64,000 nucleotides of DNA from assembly GCA_024509875.1 (NCBI GenBank), contig JAMPIV010006402.1, positions 1 through 64,000 on the forward strand. Direction: 5' to 3'. Of this stretch, positions 11,400 to 25,150 are shown piece after piece. Below the pieces are notes generated by a model. The model did no database searches. It saw only the letters and a program-made list of their open reading frames with translations, and was not told where the DNA came from. Within the stretch, counting starts at the first letter, position 1, and every line of letters starts with the position of its first letter. The DNA comes from Oreohelix idahoensis (lineage: Eukaryota > Mollusca > Gastropoda > Stylommatophora > Oreohelicidae). Both the position numbers and the translations under genes were made by a program.

Positions 11400-12150
11400 C
11401 CAAATTGGACCATTTCAGCAAGTAAAAAAAGGAAGTCAGGCAGGAATGTGTGCTGTCATCGGATCTATTCAATCTGTACAGTGAAAGTATAATGAGATCA
11501 CTGGAGGACATATCAGAAATATCCGTTGGTGGACATAATATAAACAACTTGATACACGCTGATGATACAGTCTTAATAGCAAAAAGGGAAAAGGAACTGC
11601 AGGAAATGGTTGATACAATAGTGATAGAAAGTGAAAATGAAGTCCTCAGCCTTAATAGCACAAAGACAGAAGTAATGGTCGTCTCAAAGAAAAGGGCTTC
11701 CCCAGAATGCACTATCAAAGTAAATGGAACCGTTTTAAAACAGGTCAATAGATTCAAATACCTGGGCGCATTAATAACAACTGATAGAAGATACATCTCA
11801 ACAGTGAAGATCAGAATAGCTCAGGCAAACACAGCATTCTATAAAATGAAGAGCATTTTATGCAACAACTCTTTGTCATTAGAAGTAAGAAGGAGAGTTC
11901 TTCAGTGGTATATAGAACCAATCCTGACATATGGGAATGAGTCGTGGACAATTAGTAAACAAGTAGGGAAGGCACCAGAGGCCACAGAGATGTGGTTTTA
12001 CAGAAGAATATTAAAAATACAATGGACAGCCAAAGAGAGTAATGAGGATGTCCTGAAAGATGCCAAGGCGCAGCAGAATTGCTAAATTGTACTGGAGACA
12101 GAAAGTTTAGGAGTGTGGAGAGACATGATCTCCTACGCCACTAGGTATGG
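11400..12150 (+). pseudogene. LINE reverse transcriptase fragment
   Basis: RT C-terminal half from motif B (VRQECVLSSDLFNLYSE, about 11440, one frameshift at the start) through motif C, here IHADDTVLIA (about 11550), thumb (FKYLGALITTD, about 11755) and the post-RT block (ILTYGNESWTISKQ, FYRRILKIQW), decaying after 12085. Motif C keeps both Asp residues. Upstream domains are missing. Related to, but distinct from, the family at 7340. Confidence 0.8.
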
Positions 12151-12256
12151 TACTTGAAGAAGAAAAAGAATTACAATAAATGATACTGTATTACAGCTTA
12201 GTGTACAATAAAATAAGAATTTCCTAATCATATGCCTATACAACTTTGAGACGGTA

Positions 12257-13563
12257 TTGCCTCCCCAGCTTTGCAGTAGTGGTCCAACAGTGGCCAAAAC
12301 TCAAGTATCTAAAGTGGGTCGTCAAAAGTGTCTACTTTCGCACAAGATTACTCCTGGCATAGATGTAGATAGAAGGGTAATGACACTTCTATCACAAGGG
12401 AGTATTCACAAGATCTTCAGATAAGCGAAAACAATGCGGCTTTGGCTGAGCACGTTAATTCTAGAATGTGACGACAACTTTTGTGAAGAATTAAGCAATG
12501 ATTAATTTTAGCTCGTTCAAGCCCCCACCTCTGATTTACTCAGTGGAATTCTTATTATGCTGGTATAGCTCTGTTTAGAGTGTGTGTAGTAAAGAGACCG
12601 AGACAAACATGCAGTACATTTAAAAGGATTAAATCGAAGTTAAATTTGTAAAATTACAAATAACAACATTTAATAATTACTTAAGTTTTAACAATTTGAA
12701 AAGTTTTGGATCAAGAAAAAGTTATCATCACGGTCGTGATGGGATGTAAATTTTTACAAGAAGTTCAAGTGGCAGCCTATATATTGAACTTAGCTGCCAC
12801 TGACCGTTCTGATCCTTCTGATGGGTTGGTTCTTTTCACACTGCTCACGCTCGTCGCTGGTCAAGGTTGTCGTTTGTAGCTCGTTTCCCAGAAATGTCAG
12901 GGAGGGTCTACGAAAGTTGGTCCCTCCTCTTAAAGCGTAGGCAACTTGTCCCTTCTTGTTCCAGAGATAGTACTTTCTGCTGGTACCAATAACTATGATA
13001 AAAGAATAGAAACGAAACGCTCTCCTGAGTATTGCTTTTTCCGACACCTAGTTATGTGCCCCTCTCTTCTATTCCACCATCCCATTTACTCAGAATTTAC
13101 CCTCGATAAGTATTAAATTCAATCTCTCGGGATAAAACTTTACTTACATTTAAATTGAATAGCTTTAGCTTTTCATTTAAATGAAAAGGTTAATAACTCA
13201 GAAAGAATATGTTTACATTTACATTTCCACTGACGGAAAAGTTTGAAACTTCCATTAATTTTAAAGTGCATATGTTAACATCGACATTTACATTGGTTTG
13301 AAACTGTAAGTATTCTAATTAGAATGTACATCATTTCTTTCATTTTTCTCTCCCTGCTCCATATGGAACCTGGGACTCTTTATGCGTTTAGTTCTCTTTA
13401 AGATACTGGCAATAAAGCAGTCACCAGCCTTTGGCAGTGGTGGTTCTGAATCATCATTCTAAACGCTGAGGTTGCCAGCCTCAAATGATTTGTACATCCA
13501 TTAGCTATTTTCACATTATTCACATGGTAATATACAAATATATGTTAGTTCACATGTTAGTAA
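12257..13563 (+). repeat. 1.3 kb dispersed repeat, copy 1
   Basis: Alignable by eye along its length with 52255-53520 in the same orientation: shared GCAGTAGTGGTCCAACAGTG near the left end, GTCTAC-TTCGCACA-GATTACT, a central block, CAATAAAGCAGTC-CCAGCC and GAGGTTGCCAGCCTCAAATG near the right end. Divergence is substantial, with many indels. No reverse transcriptase, transposase or clear terminal repeats are visible, so the class is unknown; a non-autonomous element or a solo LTR are options. Confidence 0.75.
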
Positions 13564-14679
13564 TGAAATATAGAATGTAAAATCACAACTTAAGCCAATC
13601 TTGGCTCACATACTTTTTTGCTCAGAGGAATAAAAGGCACTGGCAGATGCCTTATTTCAGGTTTACTTGTGGTCGTTAATTTTATATTTAATTCACTCTC
13701 TGACTCCGTGTGTTTCCTTTAGTTTCCTCAGACAGCGGCTTTCCTTATTAAAATGATAGAAATTTCCAGGGCGGTTTTTGTAAGTCCGTCAATATTCTCC
13801 AATAAAAGGTGTCCGGTCTGATAAAATGGAGTTCTGAATTCAAACTTCTGGCAAGTCTGGTGTCTTGGCAAGCGATCTTCACAGTAGATTTTCACAGTGT
13901 CTTAACACTGAAGCATGTCAGGTTATAGTCACTGTCCTGCCCCCGGATCTGTTTGTAGGGAAGCTAAGAAAGCGCCAATTATTTCAAACAAAATGTGGGA
14001 TGGAGGCGATTTCAAAATATTCCTGACATGGAAAAACTTTGAACGTAATGTAAAGGTCACGTTTTCCATATATGGCAATCGTGACATTCAAATATATTCT
14101 CGTCAATGATTACATATAACTTCTTAATCTACCCGGAAATATTACAACATTTCCGCTCTGGTGTGTCTATCGTCCCACCAGGTCGATACTTGACCGGCGC
14201 TCCTTGTGCAAACACAAACTCCTGTTTGACCATCTGTGTTGTGTCTTGTCACGACAAAAATTAGTCGGTCACACGAGCCATATCAGCGCTAAGTAAACTC
14301 GCTATGCCATTTACGTGTGAAAACAGTCGCACCCTTGTGGTACAATAGGATTCTGTCCGTCAACCTTGCATCACCGTCTACTCAATCCGCAGGGATAGAC
14401 AGGTAAACACACAGACATGACGACTATCGCTGAGAGGAGTGTAAGAATATTTAAAAATGAGAAAATATCTGCTACACAGCAGAAATAAATAGTGCTACTA
14501 TTGAAAAGCACTCAATTAAATCAGTACAACAAATGAACTGAGTACTGCCGTAGTGAAAGAGAAAATGAACTGAGTTCTGCCGTAGTGAAAGAGTTATCGA
14601 GAAGACGGGGTCGCCCCAACCCGTTCTGTGACATTCAGCTTTCAGACCTGAAGGTCTTTTGCATTTGGACACGTGCCCC
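13564..14679. other. No recognised gene
   Basis: Unique sequence with a short direct repeat: AAATGAACTGAGTNCTGCCG-TAGTGAAAGAG occurs twice near 14530 and 14563. Open frames at 13915-14109 (+) and 14472-14681 (-) are short and unrecognised. Confidence 0.4.
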
Positions 14680-14745
14680 AATATAACCGACTTGGTTAAA
14701 CGGGACGCGCCTCGCCAAAACGAGGCAAAATTTTACATTGAGAAA
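14680..14745 (-). repeat. Dispersed repeat with GCCTCG hairpin, inverted copy 2
   Basis: In reverse complement it reads AAAATTTTGCCTCG-TTTTGG-CGAGGC and then GGTTATATTGGGGCACG, matching 9985-10062. Confidence 0.7.

Positions 14746-16803
<2,058 letters not shown>

Positions 16804-16887
<84 letters not shown>
16804..16887. repeat. (TA)n microsatellite
   Basis: About 84 bp of uninterrupted TA, preceded by two copies of TATATATACCTTG. Confidence 0.95.
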
Positions 16888-16891
<4 letters not shown>

Positions 16892-16989
16892 CCATTCCTT
16901 CTATCGTCTTTTAGATTGTTGCTTTTGTTTTTGTGATATATTGTTTTACTCCTTTTTGTACTGATTGTGGGAACTTGGTGCCCATTAAA

Positions 16990-18690
16990 TTTTCTACATT
17001 TAGTTCTGTTTTGCAGTTTGTTCAGTGATCTTTTATATTTTGTCTGTGTTGGTTGTATTTCATGCATTCCAGCAAGAAGTGTTTAATTGTATTAATTTCA
17101 TAATATTTTTCACAGATGGGTTCCTCAATTCTAAAGTAGCCGGTTCCCAATCTGAGCCGAAGTCGTTTTCTTATTTACTGGTATTTTTAGTTCGTCTTGT
17201 ATTTGACATTTTATATTTGTTTTTTTTAGGCTGGTATGCATGCCTTCCATTTGTGCTCTGGTCCCATGCTATTCTCCATTCTTTGGATATTGTCCTTGCT
17301 ATTAGGTTCTTAATTTCGAATCTGCCTAGCCCTGTTTGAATGTATGTTTTTTAACAACCTTTATTGGGTTCTGACTTTGTACAACGTCATCGATATTATT
17401 TACAAGCCCTTTAATATGGGCATGAAAGTGAGGACTAAGAAGATATGGTTTATGAAGATGATTAACAAGGGATCAATGAAGGCGGGAATGGTCAGTAGAG
17501 GTGATGATTCATGATGAGTAATGCTTTTATTTACAAATGACAATGAATATAAATAAGGACAGATGATGCCTAAAGTGAAATTGATTTGTAAAAATTCAAC
17601 AAGAACATAACAGTGCGACTTGCCATGGCATTTGCGTCTTATACTACAGTTATTTACAAAATTTTATTGACTACTTAAATAAATTAAATACAAATAAACC
17701 GAAATAGTAATCATAATCTAATAGTAAACCCCGAGAGGCTGTTTTTAGGCACTCATGTGATGATAATATTCCATTACTATTTTATTACTGGTTTGTTCCC
17801 TTTAATGTTCCGAGCCCATCTTCCAGTACAAAGGTTTTAAATTTATCCTTTTAAGTCTTGTGTGTTCTGTGTATATATTTGTGTGAATATTTTGTACTCG
17901 TAATGTCTACCTTCGTGTACTGCCTTGTTCCGGCAAATCCATACTAGATGTCTGAATTCAGCTAATAAAGATAGTAGTTTGAGTTCTATCTCTTTGGTGT
18001 CTTCGGTAAAGTATTAAGCATGATGGCTCTGTACATGTCTGGTATTTGCTTTGTATTGGAAGTTATTATTCCATTTGATTTGTTTATGGTAGGGACAACT
18101 GTGCTGCATCTGTAAAACAAAGTTGTCTTCTGTTTCCTGTATATTGCCACTGCATAACATGCATTTTGGCGCTGTTATCCCTGCTTTTGCTGATTCGTGT
18201 ACACTGGTTATCATGCTGTAGAGTAACCTAAACGTAACTTCTTTTGCTTGTGGTTTGACATTTATTGTGTGAATATTCCTAAAGGTTTGTGTGTAATCAA
18301 TTATGAAGTAGTTGTAACCTCTTTTTATTCTTGTGTTCAATGGTGGTTTTTGTGCTTTCACTAGAAGTCTGTATATGGATTTAGTGTCTTGTTTTGTTAA
18401 CTGCTCACTCCCTTTTAAGCTCTGTATACATTGTTTATAAAAGGGTGGAAGAGCGCCAAAAAAATGAGGCTTGCTGTTGACCAACTTACATAGGCTAGAT
18501 AATCTCACCCCAATATAATAATGTGCTAATGGATACAGGTTAGGGATTTTAATGATATCTCCTATATGTTTAATTCTTAAAGCCTTTATTTTGGTGTCAA
18601 TGTCTTGTAGGGCTATCCCCCCTCTGTCTTTTGGTTGTATTAGTGTTTTATGCAGTATATAGCTTCTCGTGTTCCTGAATATGTAGGTCT
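16990..18690 (-). pseudogene. LINE C-terminal remnant with zinc-finger-like region
   Basis: The clearest part is 18014-18508 on the - strand: KEVTFRLLYSMITSVHESAK, then PKCMLCSGNIQETEDNFV. The layout R-LL-(S/H)-x(n)-C-x2-C-x(n)-E-E-x-H/N resembles the C-terminal region of many LINE polymerases (zf-RVT type). Further downstream on the same strand (17025-17339) are decayed matches such as a KNLIARTISKEWRIAWDQST-like helix common in LINE proteins. There are many stops. A SINE has inserted at 18704 and similar T-rich sequence continues on its far side. Confidence 0.6.
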
Positions 18691-18703
18691 TAATCAGTTT
18701 GTT

Positions 18704-18975
18704 TGGGAGCCGCGCTGGTGTAATGGCTACGGCGTTGTACTGGCGACCAGGTTTTCATGGTTCAAACCCGGGCGTCAGCGTTTGAAGGAATGTTTACGAC
18801 CGGAAATTTGACTGAATAACCTGAACGGCTCCTGCACATAAATCCCGTGTGGATGGGAAGGAGCGAAGCTCCTGACCGGGTTGGAAGTAAAATCCACTGA
18901 CCCCCCAGCCTCGCAATGACATGTCATTGGGCCAAAAGAGCTGGAAAGCTGCACGCTGGTTAGAGGGGAAAAAAA
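18704..18975 (+). mobile_element. tRNA-derived SINE with 12 bp target-site duplication
   Basis: 272 bp, with A-box-like GCTGGTGTAATGGCTACGG (18714) and B-box-like GGTTCAAACCC (18760) spaced as in a tRNA promoter, then a tRNA-unrelated body and an A-rich tail ending in a run of A. The flanks AATCAGTTTGTT at 18692-18703 and 18976-18987 are identical, so both ends are defined. It interrupts a LINE remnant. Confidence 0.9.
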
Positions 18976-18987
18976 AATCAGTTTGTT

Positions 18988-19675
18988 CATTTCTGTGATT
19001 AGTGTTTTGGGTATACTCTGGATACTTGCTGTATAAATTATCTTAAGTATGATAAAACAATTAACTATCACGCTTCTTCCAAAAATGATGGTAGTTTTAT
19101 ACTTATATCTTTCCAAAGTGTTTTGTACTTTCTCTAATAATGTTGCCCATGCTTCCGTGTTAGGGTTTCGTGTGTTGGGCGCATAGTTTATCTCCTGTTT
19201 GAATGTATATACCTCTGAATAACGCTCAAATTATAAATAATTTTTTTTGAGGGGGTTTTGTTTAAAAAGGTGATGAGGAAGATGATAGTGCACTTAACAG
19301 CTGACCATTATTGCCTCTGTTCTTCCACCATCTTGGTCTGCCCTGTTCAACCTAAGATTTGGTTATAATTAGGATATTTAATGGAATTTTATTTTTGTTT
19401 CTGTATTAAGGTACCTATTGTCTTTTGCAGTTGATGGTTTTAATTTATATTAGTATTTCTTCTTTTTAAGTCTTGTTTTTTGTTTGTTTGTTACTTCTTT
19501 GTCTTTCCTGGCACTATGAGTAGTCAATAATTTTGTTTTTCTTTAATGGTATGTACGTTTTTGTTGATTAATTTCTATTTCGGAGTAATTTCTTTTCTGG
19601 GGTATTATTATTGTTGTTCGTATTACTAATGTTGTCACTGTTATTAACCTTATATGTTTTCCTTTGTTTTGTGTA
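18988..19675. other. Decayed T-rich sequence, probably older LINE material
   Basis: Continues the T-rich style of the - strand LINE remnant on the far side of the SINE, but has no motif that I can name. The first 300 bases are the more likely LINE part. Confidence 0.35.
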
Positions 19676-19679
19676 TATA

Positions 19680-19870
19680 TCGTTTTAATATTGATTGGGC
19701 TTCCCATCTATACTTAAAACCTTATCACCTGTCATGTCTATATTATGTTTTCTAAAGTATGTTTTTAATTCTATCCTCTGTTGCTCGTGCTTTTTACAGT
19801 GGATCAGGTAGTGGTCTATGTCATTTTCTTCCTTACACTCTAGGCAGTGTGGTTCCTCTATCATAAAGTA
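19680..19870 (-). pseudogene. LINE C-terminal fragment (Cys/His motif)
   Basis: The - strand reads EEPHCLECKEENDIDHYLIH followed by C-KKHEQQRIELKTYF in one open frame. The pattern C-x2-C-x(n)-D/E-x2-H-x-L-x2-C-x(n)-R is the usual C-terminal end of RNase-H-bearing LINE polyproteins. The surrounding frame is lost. Confidence 0.6.
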
Positions 19871-20330
19871 CGCTTTTTTTTATTTTTCGTGGTTATTTGA
19901 AAGCTTAAATAATTATTCTTTACTAAAGTGAAAAGTGACGCGGGCAAGCACAGAAGCGTAAAAAGAGTGGGACAGCTACGAATTATCTTTTCATCACCTT
20001 CTTCCTGGAGGCACCGCTTTCTTGTAATTTGTTGAGCAGGCAGTGTTTAAGTTTGCAAGGCTATATTCATCCTTAGGTAATGTTCACCTTTAGCCCCACC
20101 GATGTCCTATTGTAACTTTTCGTTTACTTTGTACTTCGAATCGGAGTTTACAAGTAAGGAAACATTCGTACGAAACACCAATAGCATAAATGATGTTCCT
20201 CCGGTGGTCACGACAGTCAATAATTATAATCACAACGTTACAAAATAAATAAATAAATATAATTAATTTGTTTGTAAGATAATGACATGTATTGACTTTA
20301 AAACATACAGAAATATTTTAAGATACCTGT

Positions 20331-20430
20331 TAGCTCCCCAAGGAGCATAGGCCTTCAACAAACACATGCCAAATCCTCCTGTCAGATGCCTTTCGCGCGA
20401 GGTCTTTCCACGAATTCCTCTTCTTTTTCA
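20331..20430 (-). mobile_element. LINE 3'-end remnant
   Basis: In reverse complement it contains TTGAAGGCCTATGCTCCTTG-GGGAGCTAA, the end of the family whose coding region finishes in VEGLCSFGS at 22957. Only about 100 bp remain. Confidence 0.7.
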
Positions 20431-20455
20431 GTTCTGTATCTAGTTATCTTGTCTG

Positions 20456-20486
<31 letters not shown>

Positions 20487-20577
20487 TTTGTTTACCTCTG
20501 ACTCTCTGTAATAATTATAATCAATGTATAAAACACTGTGATTATAATTATTAAAGAGCCCATATATATAACAAGGT

Positions 20578-20928
<351 letters not shown>

Positions 20929-21113
20929 CAAGTACGCGGCACAAAGAAGTATGCTGCAGCGACAGAAACGCAAAATTCATATCGTTTCCCGCTTTAAATC
21001 TCGATTAAAAAGTCGATATGGATATCGTACGAATGTTTTCTTAAAGTCGATGTACAAAGTAAACGAAAGGTTACAATAGGACATCGGTGGGGCTAAAGGC
21101 GAACATTACCTAA

Positions 21114-21589
21114 ACTACGCTGCGCCGAGACGGAGACGCCACATATTTAAATTTGTAATAATAATACTCATCCCTCATGTAATATTATTTTAAGGTGCAA
21201 CAAAAATATTTTTATAGTTCTTAAAATTTTTAATTTAGTTTAAATAATTAAATATAAAGTAAAAGTTATTTTTTTTTTCACGTTACTTAAAATAATTAAA
21301 TGCAAACATTAAAATTGTAAACTTTAAAAGAAAACAATGTTTTAGCAACACGTTATACAAGAACATAATAATTAATAAACTTTTTTAAAAATAAATTAAT
21401 TGTGCCCCTTAGAAAGCGTTGCGAGAACATTACATCCCTTGAATAGTTAGCGATATTTCCTAAAATATTACGATTCTTCTTCAAAATTTTACAAATATTT
21501 AAAGTAACTTAATGGATAATCAACAAAATTAGTTTCAATCCTGTCTTCTAAATATGCTGCAGAAATATTAATACGTTGTCAAGATAATT
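21114..21589. other. AT-rich sequence without recognised features
   Basis: Very AT-rich with many A and T runs; no open frame of note. Confidence 0.45.
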
Positions 21590-22080
21590 AATCATCATTT
21601 TATCATCAGCTTTCATCTCCACAACGAAGGATCTCCAACGTCTTCTGTCTCTTGTCTTGATGGCGCACTCTGATATACCCTTTCCTGTCCGTCTCTTCAT
21701 GTTATCTTCCCACTTATAGCGCTGTCTTCCATTTGCACATTTGCCTTCAACTCTCCCTTCTATTATGGTATTCTGCAAGGTGTTATGCCTTTTTATGTGG
21801 CCAAAATATTTTAGCTGCCTAACTTTGGTCTCCTTCATTAGTTCTCCTTTCATACCTAGATTTTCTAGGACCTCCTTATTTGTTTTCTTCTCTTTCCTTG
21901 AGATGCGCCCATTCTTATATTTATATATATCCACATCTCGAGAGCCTCAATTCTTTCTTCCAATTGCTTATTCATTGTCGATGTTTCTACAGTAATGAAG
22001 AATTTATATATAACACTTTATGATTCTCAGTTTTAATTTGCTAGGTAACTGTTTGGATGTCAGTATTTGTCTGATGTTGT
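21590..22080 (-). pseudogene. LINE C-terminal fragment, CGDGN family, inverted
   Basis: The - strand encodes a close relative of 7870-8250: TNKEVLENLGMKGELMKETK, RQLKYFGHIKRHNTLQ and RQRYKWEDNMKRRTGKG, then RDRRRWRS. It ends in a short ATGATGATAA tail at 21595. The upstream part (21990-22080) is decayed. 5'-truncated. Confidence 0.85.
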
Positions 22081-22245
22081 TGAATATAGCTATTCTTTTC
22101 TGAATTTTTGTTTCACATCACTGATTAATTAATAAATCAGTTTGATTCTTCCTCGTCTTTATTTTAACGAATATACTTGCTCGTGAATACAATAATAGCA
22201 TTCCGTGTGCTGCCCTGAACTGCCTTATCTCTCTTTTTTTTTTTA

Positions 22246-22960
22246 ATGTACCCTATTGTTTGTAGTCTGGGCCTGAAAATACACAGGGAAAAGACAAAGA
22301 TTATGAGAATAGATGCTAGAAGTGATAACAAGGTTGAACGTGAAGAAACACCACTAAAAGATGTAGAATCGTACACATTTCTTGGCAGTAATATAGACAA
22401 AGTTGGAGGGACAGATAGTGACATCAAAATAAGAATACAAAAAGCAAGAGGAACTTTCATTGCCTTGGGAAACATATGGAGAACAAGAGAAATCAAGTCC
22501 AACACGAAAATAAGAATCTTCAACTCAAATGTCAAGTCAGTACTATTGTATGGCTCTGAGACATGGAGAGCAACAAAAACAACAACCAAAAAGCTACAGA
22601 CTTTTATAAACGGGTGCTTGCGTAGAATAGAAGGACTGAAATGGTATGACAAAGTCACAAATGTGGAATTGACGACAAGAACCAGACAAATACCAGTGAG
22701 AAGAAGAGCTGAGAAGAAGACGCTGGTGATGGATAGGACACACATTGAGGAAACCTGTTGATAGCATTACAGGGCAGTCCTTGTTCTGGAATCCACAGGG
22801 AAAGAGAGGCAGAGGTAGACCCAAAAACATATGGAGAAGAGAACTGGATACAGAGGTGAAAATGTTGAGTAAAACATGGAAAGAACTTGAGCGGATAGCA
22901 CGTGACAGGAAGACTTGGCATGTGTTTGTTGAAGGCCTATGCTCCTTTGGGAGCTAAAGG
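22246..22960 (+). pseudogene. LINE RT thumb and C-terminal region
   Basis: Starts just after RT motif C (CSLGLKIHREKTKIM, 22258), then SYTFLGSNIDKVGGTDSDIK, KSVLLYGSETWRATK and RRIEGLKWYDKVTNVE. A frameshift near 22720-22750 leads to FWNPQGKRGRGRPKNIWRRE and the terminal WHVFVEGLCSFGS (stop about 22957). One frameshift and 5' truncation are the only visible damage, so it is younger than its relatives at 5550-6800. 3'-end remnants of the family are at 20331, 26985, 33966 and 52060. Confidence 0.85.
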
Positions 22961-24002
22961 GTATTGACTTATTATTTGTAGTCACTTTTTGTATAGTGTT
23001 CTAGTATTCCCACTTACAGACACCATATTTAAGCTACTGTTTCTCTCTGGAGTTTCAATATAGCCCCCCGTCTGAAAGCATGGAAAAATGGGCTTGTTTG
23101 AAAAGGTGATGGCTGGGGAAACTGCCCTGGGAATACGTTTTATTATCCGAGATTGAAAACTTTCTTACAGCCGTTACCGGAGGAAATTAATAAGTTACTG
23201 GCTCGGTGTTCTTTGCTTTTTCTTCTTTATTACAGAAGCGCGAGCGTTATATTCTCAATTTAAGTCCAGTTGCCCTGAAATCAACAGAATGATCCATAAG
23301 GCCATTACTTTTTGCTTAACCGTAGCACCGGCTAGGATCTCAATGTGTGTATACAGGAATCACACATTTTGTAAATATTTGTGCGATGGGTGGTTTCCTA
23401 ATTTTTAAATTTTGCTAGGGCAGCGGTTGTATGGCCTACTCTTTACGATGTAAATCTACCGAAAGATTTTTAACGTCCGTAACTTGCACAAGGGAATTCC
23501 TATTTTTTCGTCCTTATCCGAGAAGGCTAGGTATACGATCTGCCTACCCAGGGGATCAAAGGGGAGTATGGCATCATTAGAAGCCACTGGTTCTAAACAA
23601 AAAATTTCCATCACTTCTCTTCCCTCTGCTGGGAGCGAACTCGTGACCTTTAGAACTAGAGGCGGTCGCCATACTTCTAAGCTACTTCCACATCCCCCCC
23701 TTTCCCCAGCACACAGAACACTGCTATTATTTACTGAAAATTATAAAGTTATTAATCATCCAAAATGGCCTCCTTGCGCGTTCATATATAAAGTCAGCCT
23801 TTTTTTAAAGAAAATTTCCACAAAGTTTCACACAAATTTAGGTCAGTTTTTTTATTTAACTCCGTTTTTATTGCTGTTTTAAGGTCCTCTATAAAGTTTT
23901 AAGTTTCCGATCTATGCCTTTTCCTTGAAATATCCATGTAAAAATAATCTGCTAGTGTAAAATCAGGCGATCTCGCAGGCTATTCGATCGAACCCAGTTT
24001 TA
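22961..24002. other. No recognised gene
   Basis: Unique intron sequence; the 132-codon frame at 23484-23882 (+) has no recognisable domain and no splice context. Confidence 0.4.
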
Positions 24003-24213
24003 CAATCAATCCGTTAGGGAATTTTTTATCAAGAACTTTTCTTACAATCAATCTGTTAGGAAATTTTTCATCAAGAACTATTCTTACAATCAATCTGTTA
24101 GGGAATTTTTCGTCAAAAACTATTCTTACAATCAATCTGTTAGGAGATTTTTCGTCAAAAATTATTCTTACAATCAATCTGTTAGGGAATTTTTCATCAA
24201 GAACTATTCTTAA
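24003..24213. repeat. 42 bp tandem repeat, five copies
   Basis: The phrase CAATCTGTTAGGGAATTTTT recurs every 42 bp (24004, 24046, 24088 and so on) with few changes. Because 42 is a multiple of three, the - strand stays open and reads a 14-residue repeat (DEKFPNRLIVRIV); I regard this as a by-product. Confidence 0.92.
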
Positions 24214-24880
24214 GTAAAAAACAAAACAAAAAAAAAGTTTCAAGTCGCTTCAGGTCACCATGGTGAGAGGTATATTTTACTAGACATGCACTAGACGGGA
24301 TCTCGTAGTACAAAGCGAGAAGATAAAGAATTACTCACACATACGAACCTTCAACACCGAAGTCAAACACAGCGTAATAAACACAAAAGACAATAAAATA
24401 CGTTATCATTTCTGGACGCTATGAAGACCTGCAGCAAAGGTCCTGTGATCTTATACCCCACAGGGAGCGAGTAATAATTACTCATGATCTCATTTACTGC
24501 TCACTATCGAGTATGGAATCACCACTGCAGTATTTGCTGAAGCCCACCCCAAAGCACAAACTCTTGCATTAGTGGTTTCTGTTGCAAATTTTTTTACATG
24601 ATGAGGTTGCCGGTGCAGTGCGCCGGAGAGAGCATTTGATCTATGATTTTCATGAGTTACTGAAGTGACAGCAAAATCATTTTAATTATGTATCATATAC
24701 TTTCTTGTATTTCCAAGTACGCATGAAGTTAGCCGCATAACTTGATAATATTGATGTAATGTAATGAAAAAGCACATGATAATATATATATATAACTTTT
24801 CTTACTTACATTTTGACCATTCATTCTAGCTTGCCAAAGGAGCAAAACCTGTACACTTCAATTTTAAAATGTTCAATTTC
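24214..24880. other. No recognised gene
   Basis: Unique sequence; nothing recognised. Confidence 0.4.
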
Positions 24881-25150
24881 CGGATGCGCGTCCGATTAAA
24901 AGAGTGCTTAGAGCACTGGTCTCTCGCGACAAAGATGTTGGGTTCGACTAATGGTATCAACACGCTCCAGTCTACCTAGATGTAAGACAAGGACACCTGA
25001 CGTTGCTCTTAAGGAAGGAAAAGAAAGCGAGGAAGGGAACTGCTCACCCCCACCGCTTGGACCTGGATCTAGTATAGTGTAGTCTCTAACATTTCACTCC
25101 CCTACGGCAGTATTTGCTATGGGACAACCTTCACCTGTTTTTTTTTTTAA
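24881..25150 (+). mobile_element. tRNA-related SINE, + strand copy
   Basis: Contains CACTGGTCTCTCGCGAC, the B-box-like GGGTTCGACTAATGG, CACGCTCCAGTCTACCTAGA, and further on CCCCTACGGCAGTATTTGCT-ATGGGAC, the same order as the inverted copy at 20578-20822. The two differ by roughly a fifth of positions by eye. It ends in a T-rich tract. Confidence 0.75.

Noticed and set aside
18704..18790. A functional tRNA gene
   Set aside because: A and B boxes are present, but acceptor stem pairing is poor and the unit ends in an A-tail with target duplication, so it is a SINE.
23980..24243. A 14-residue-repeat protein on the - strand
   Set aside because: By-product of a 42 bp tandem repeat; no start context or homologue.
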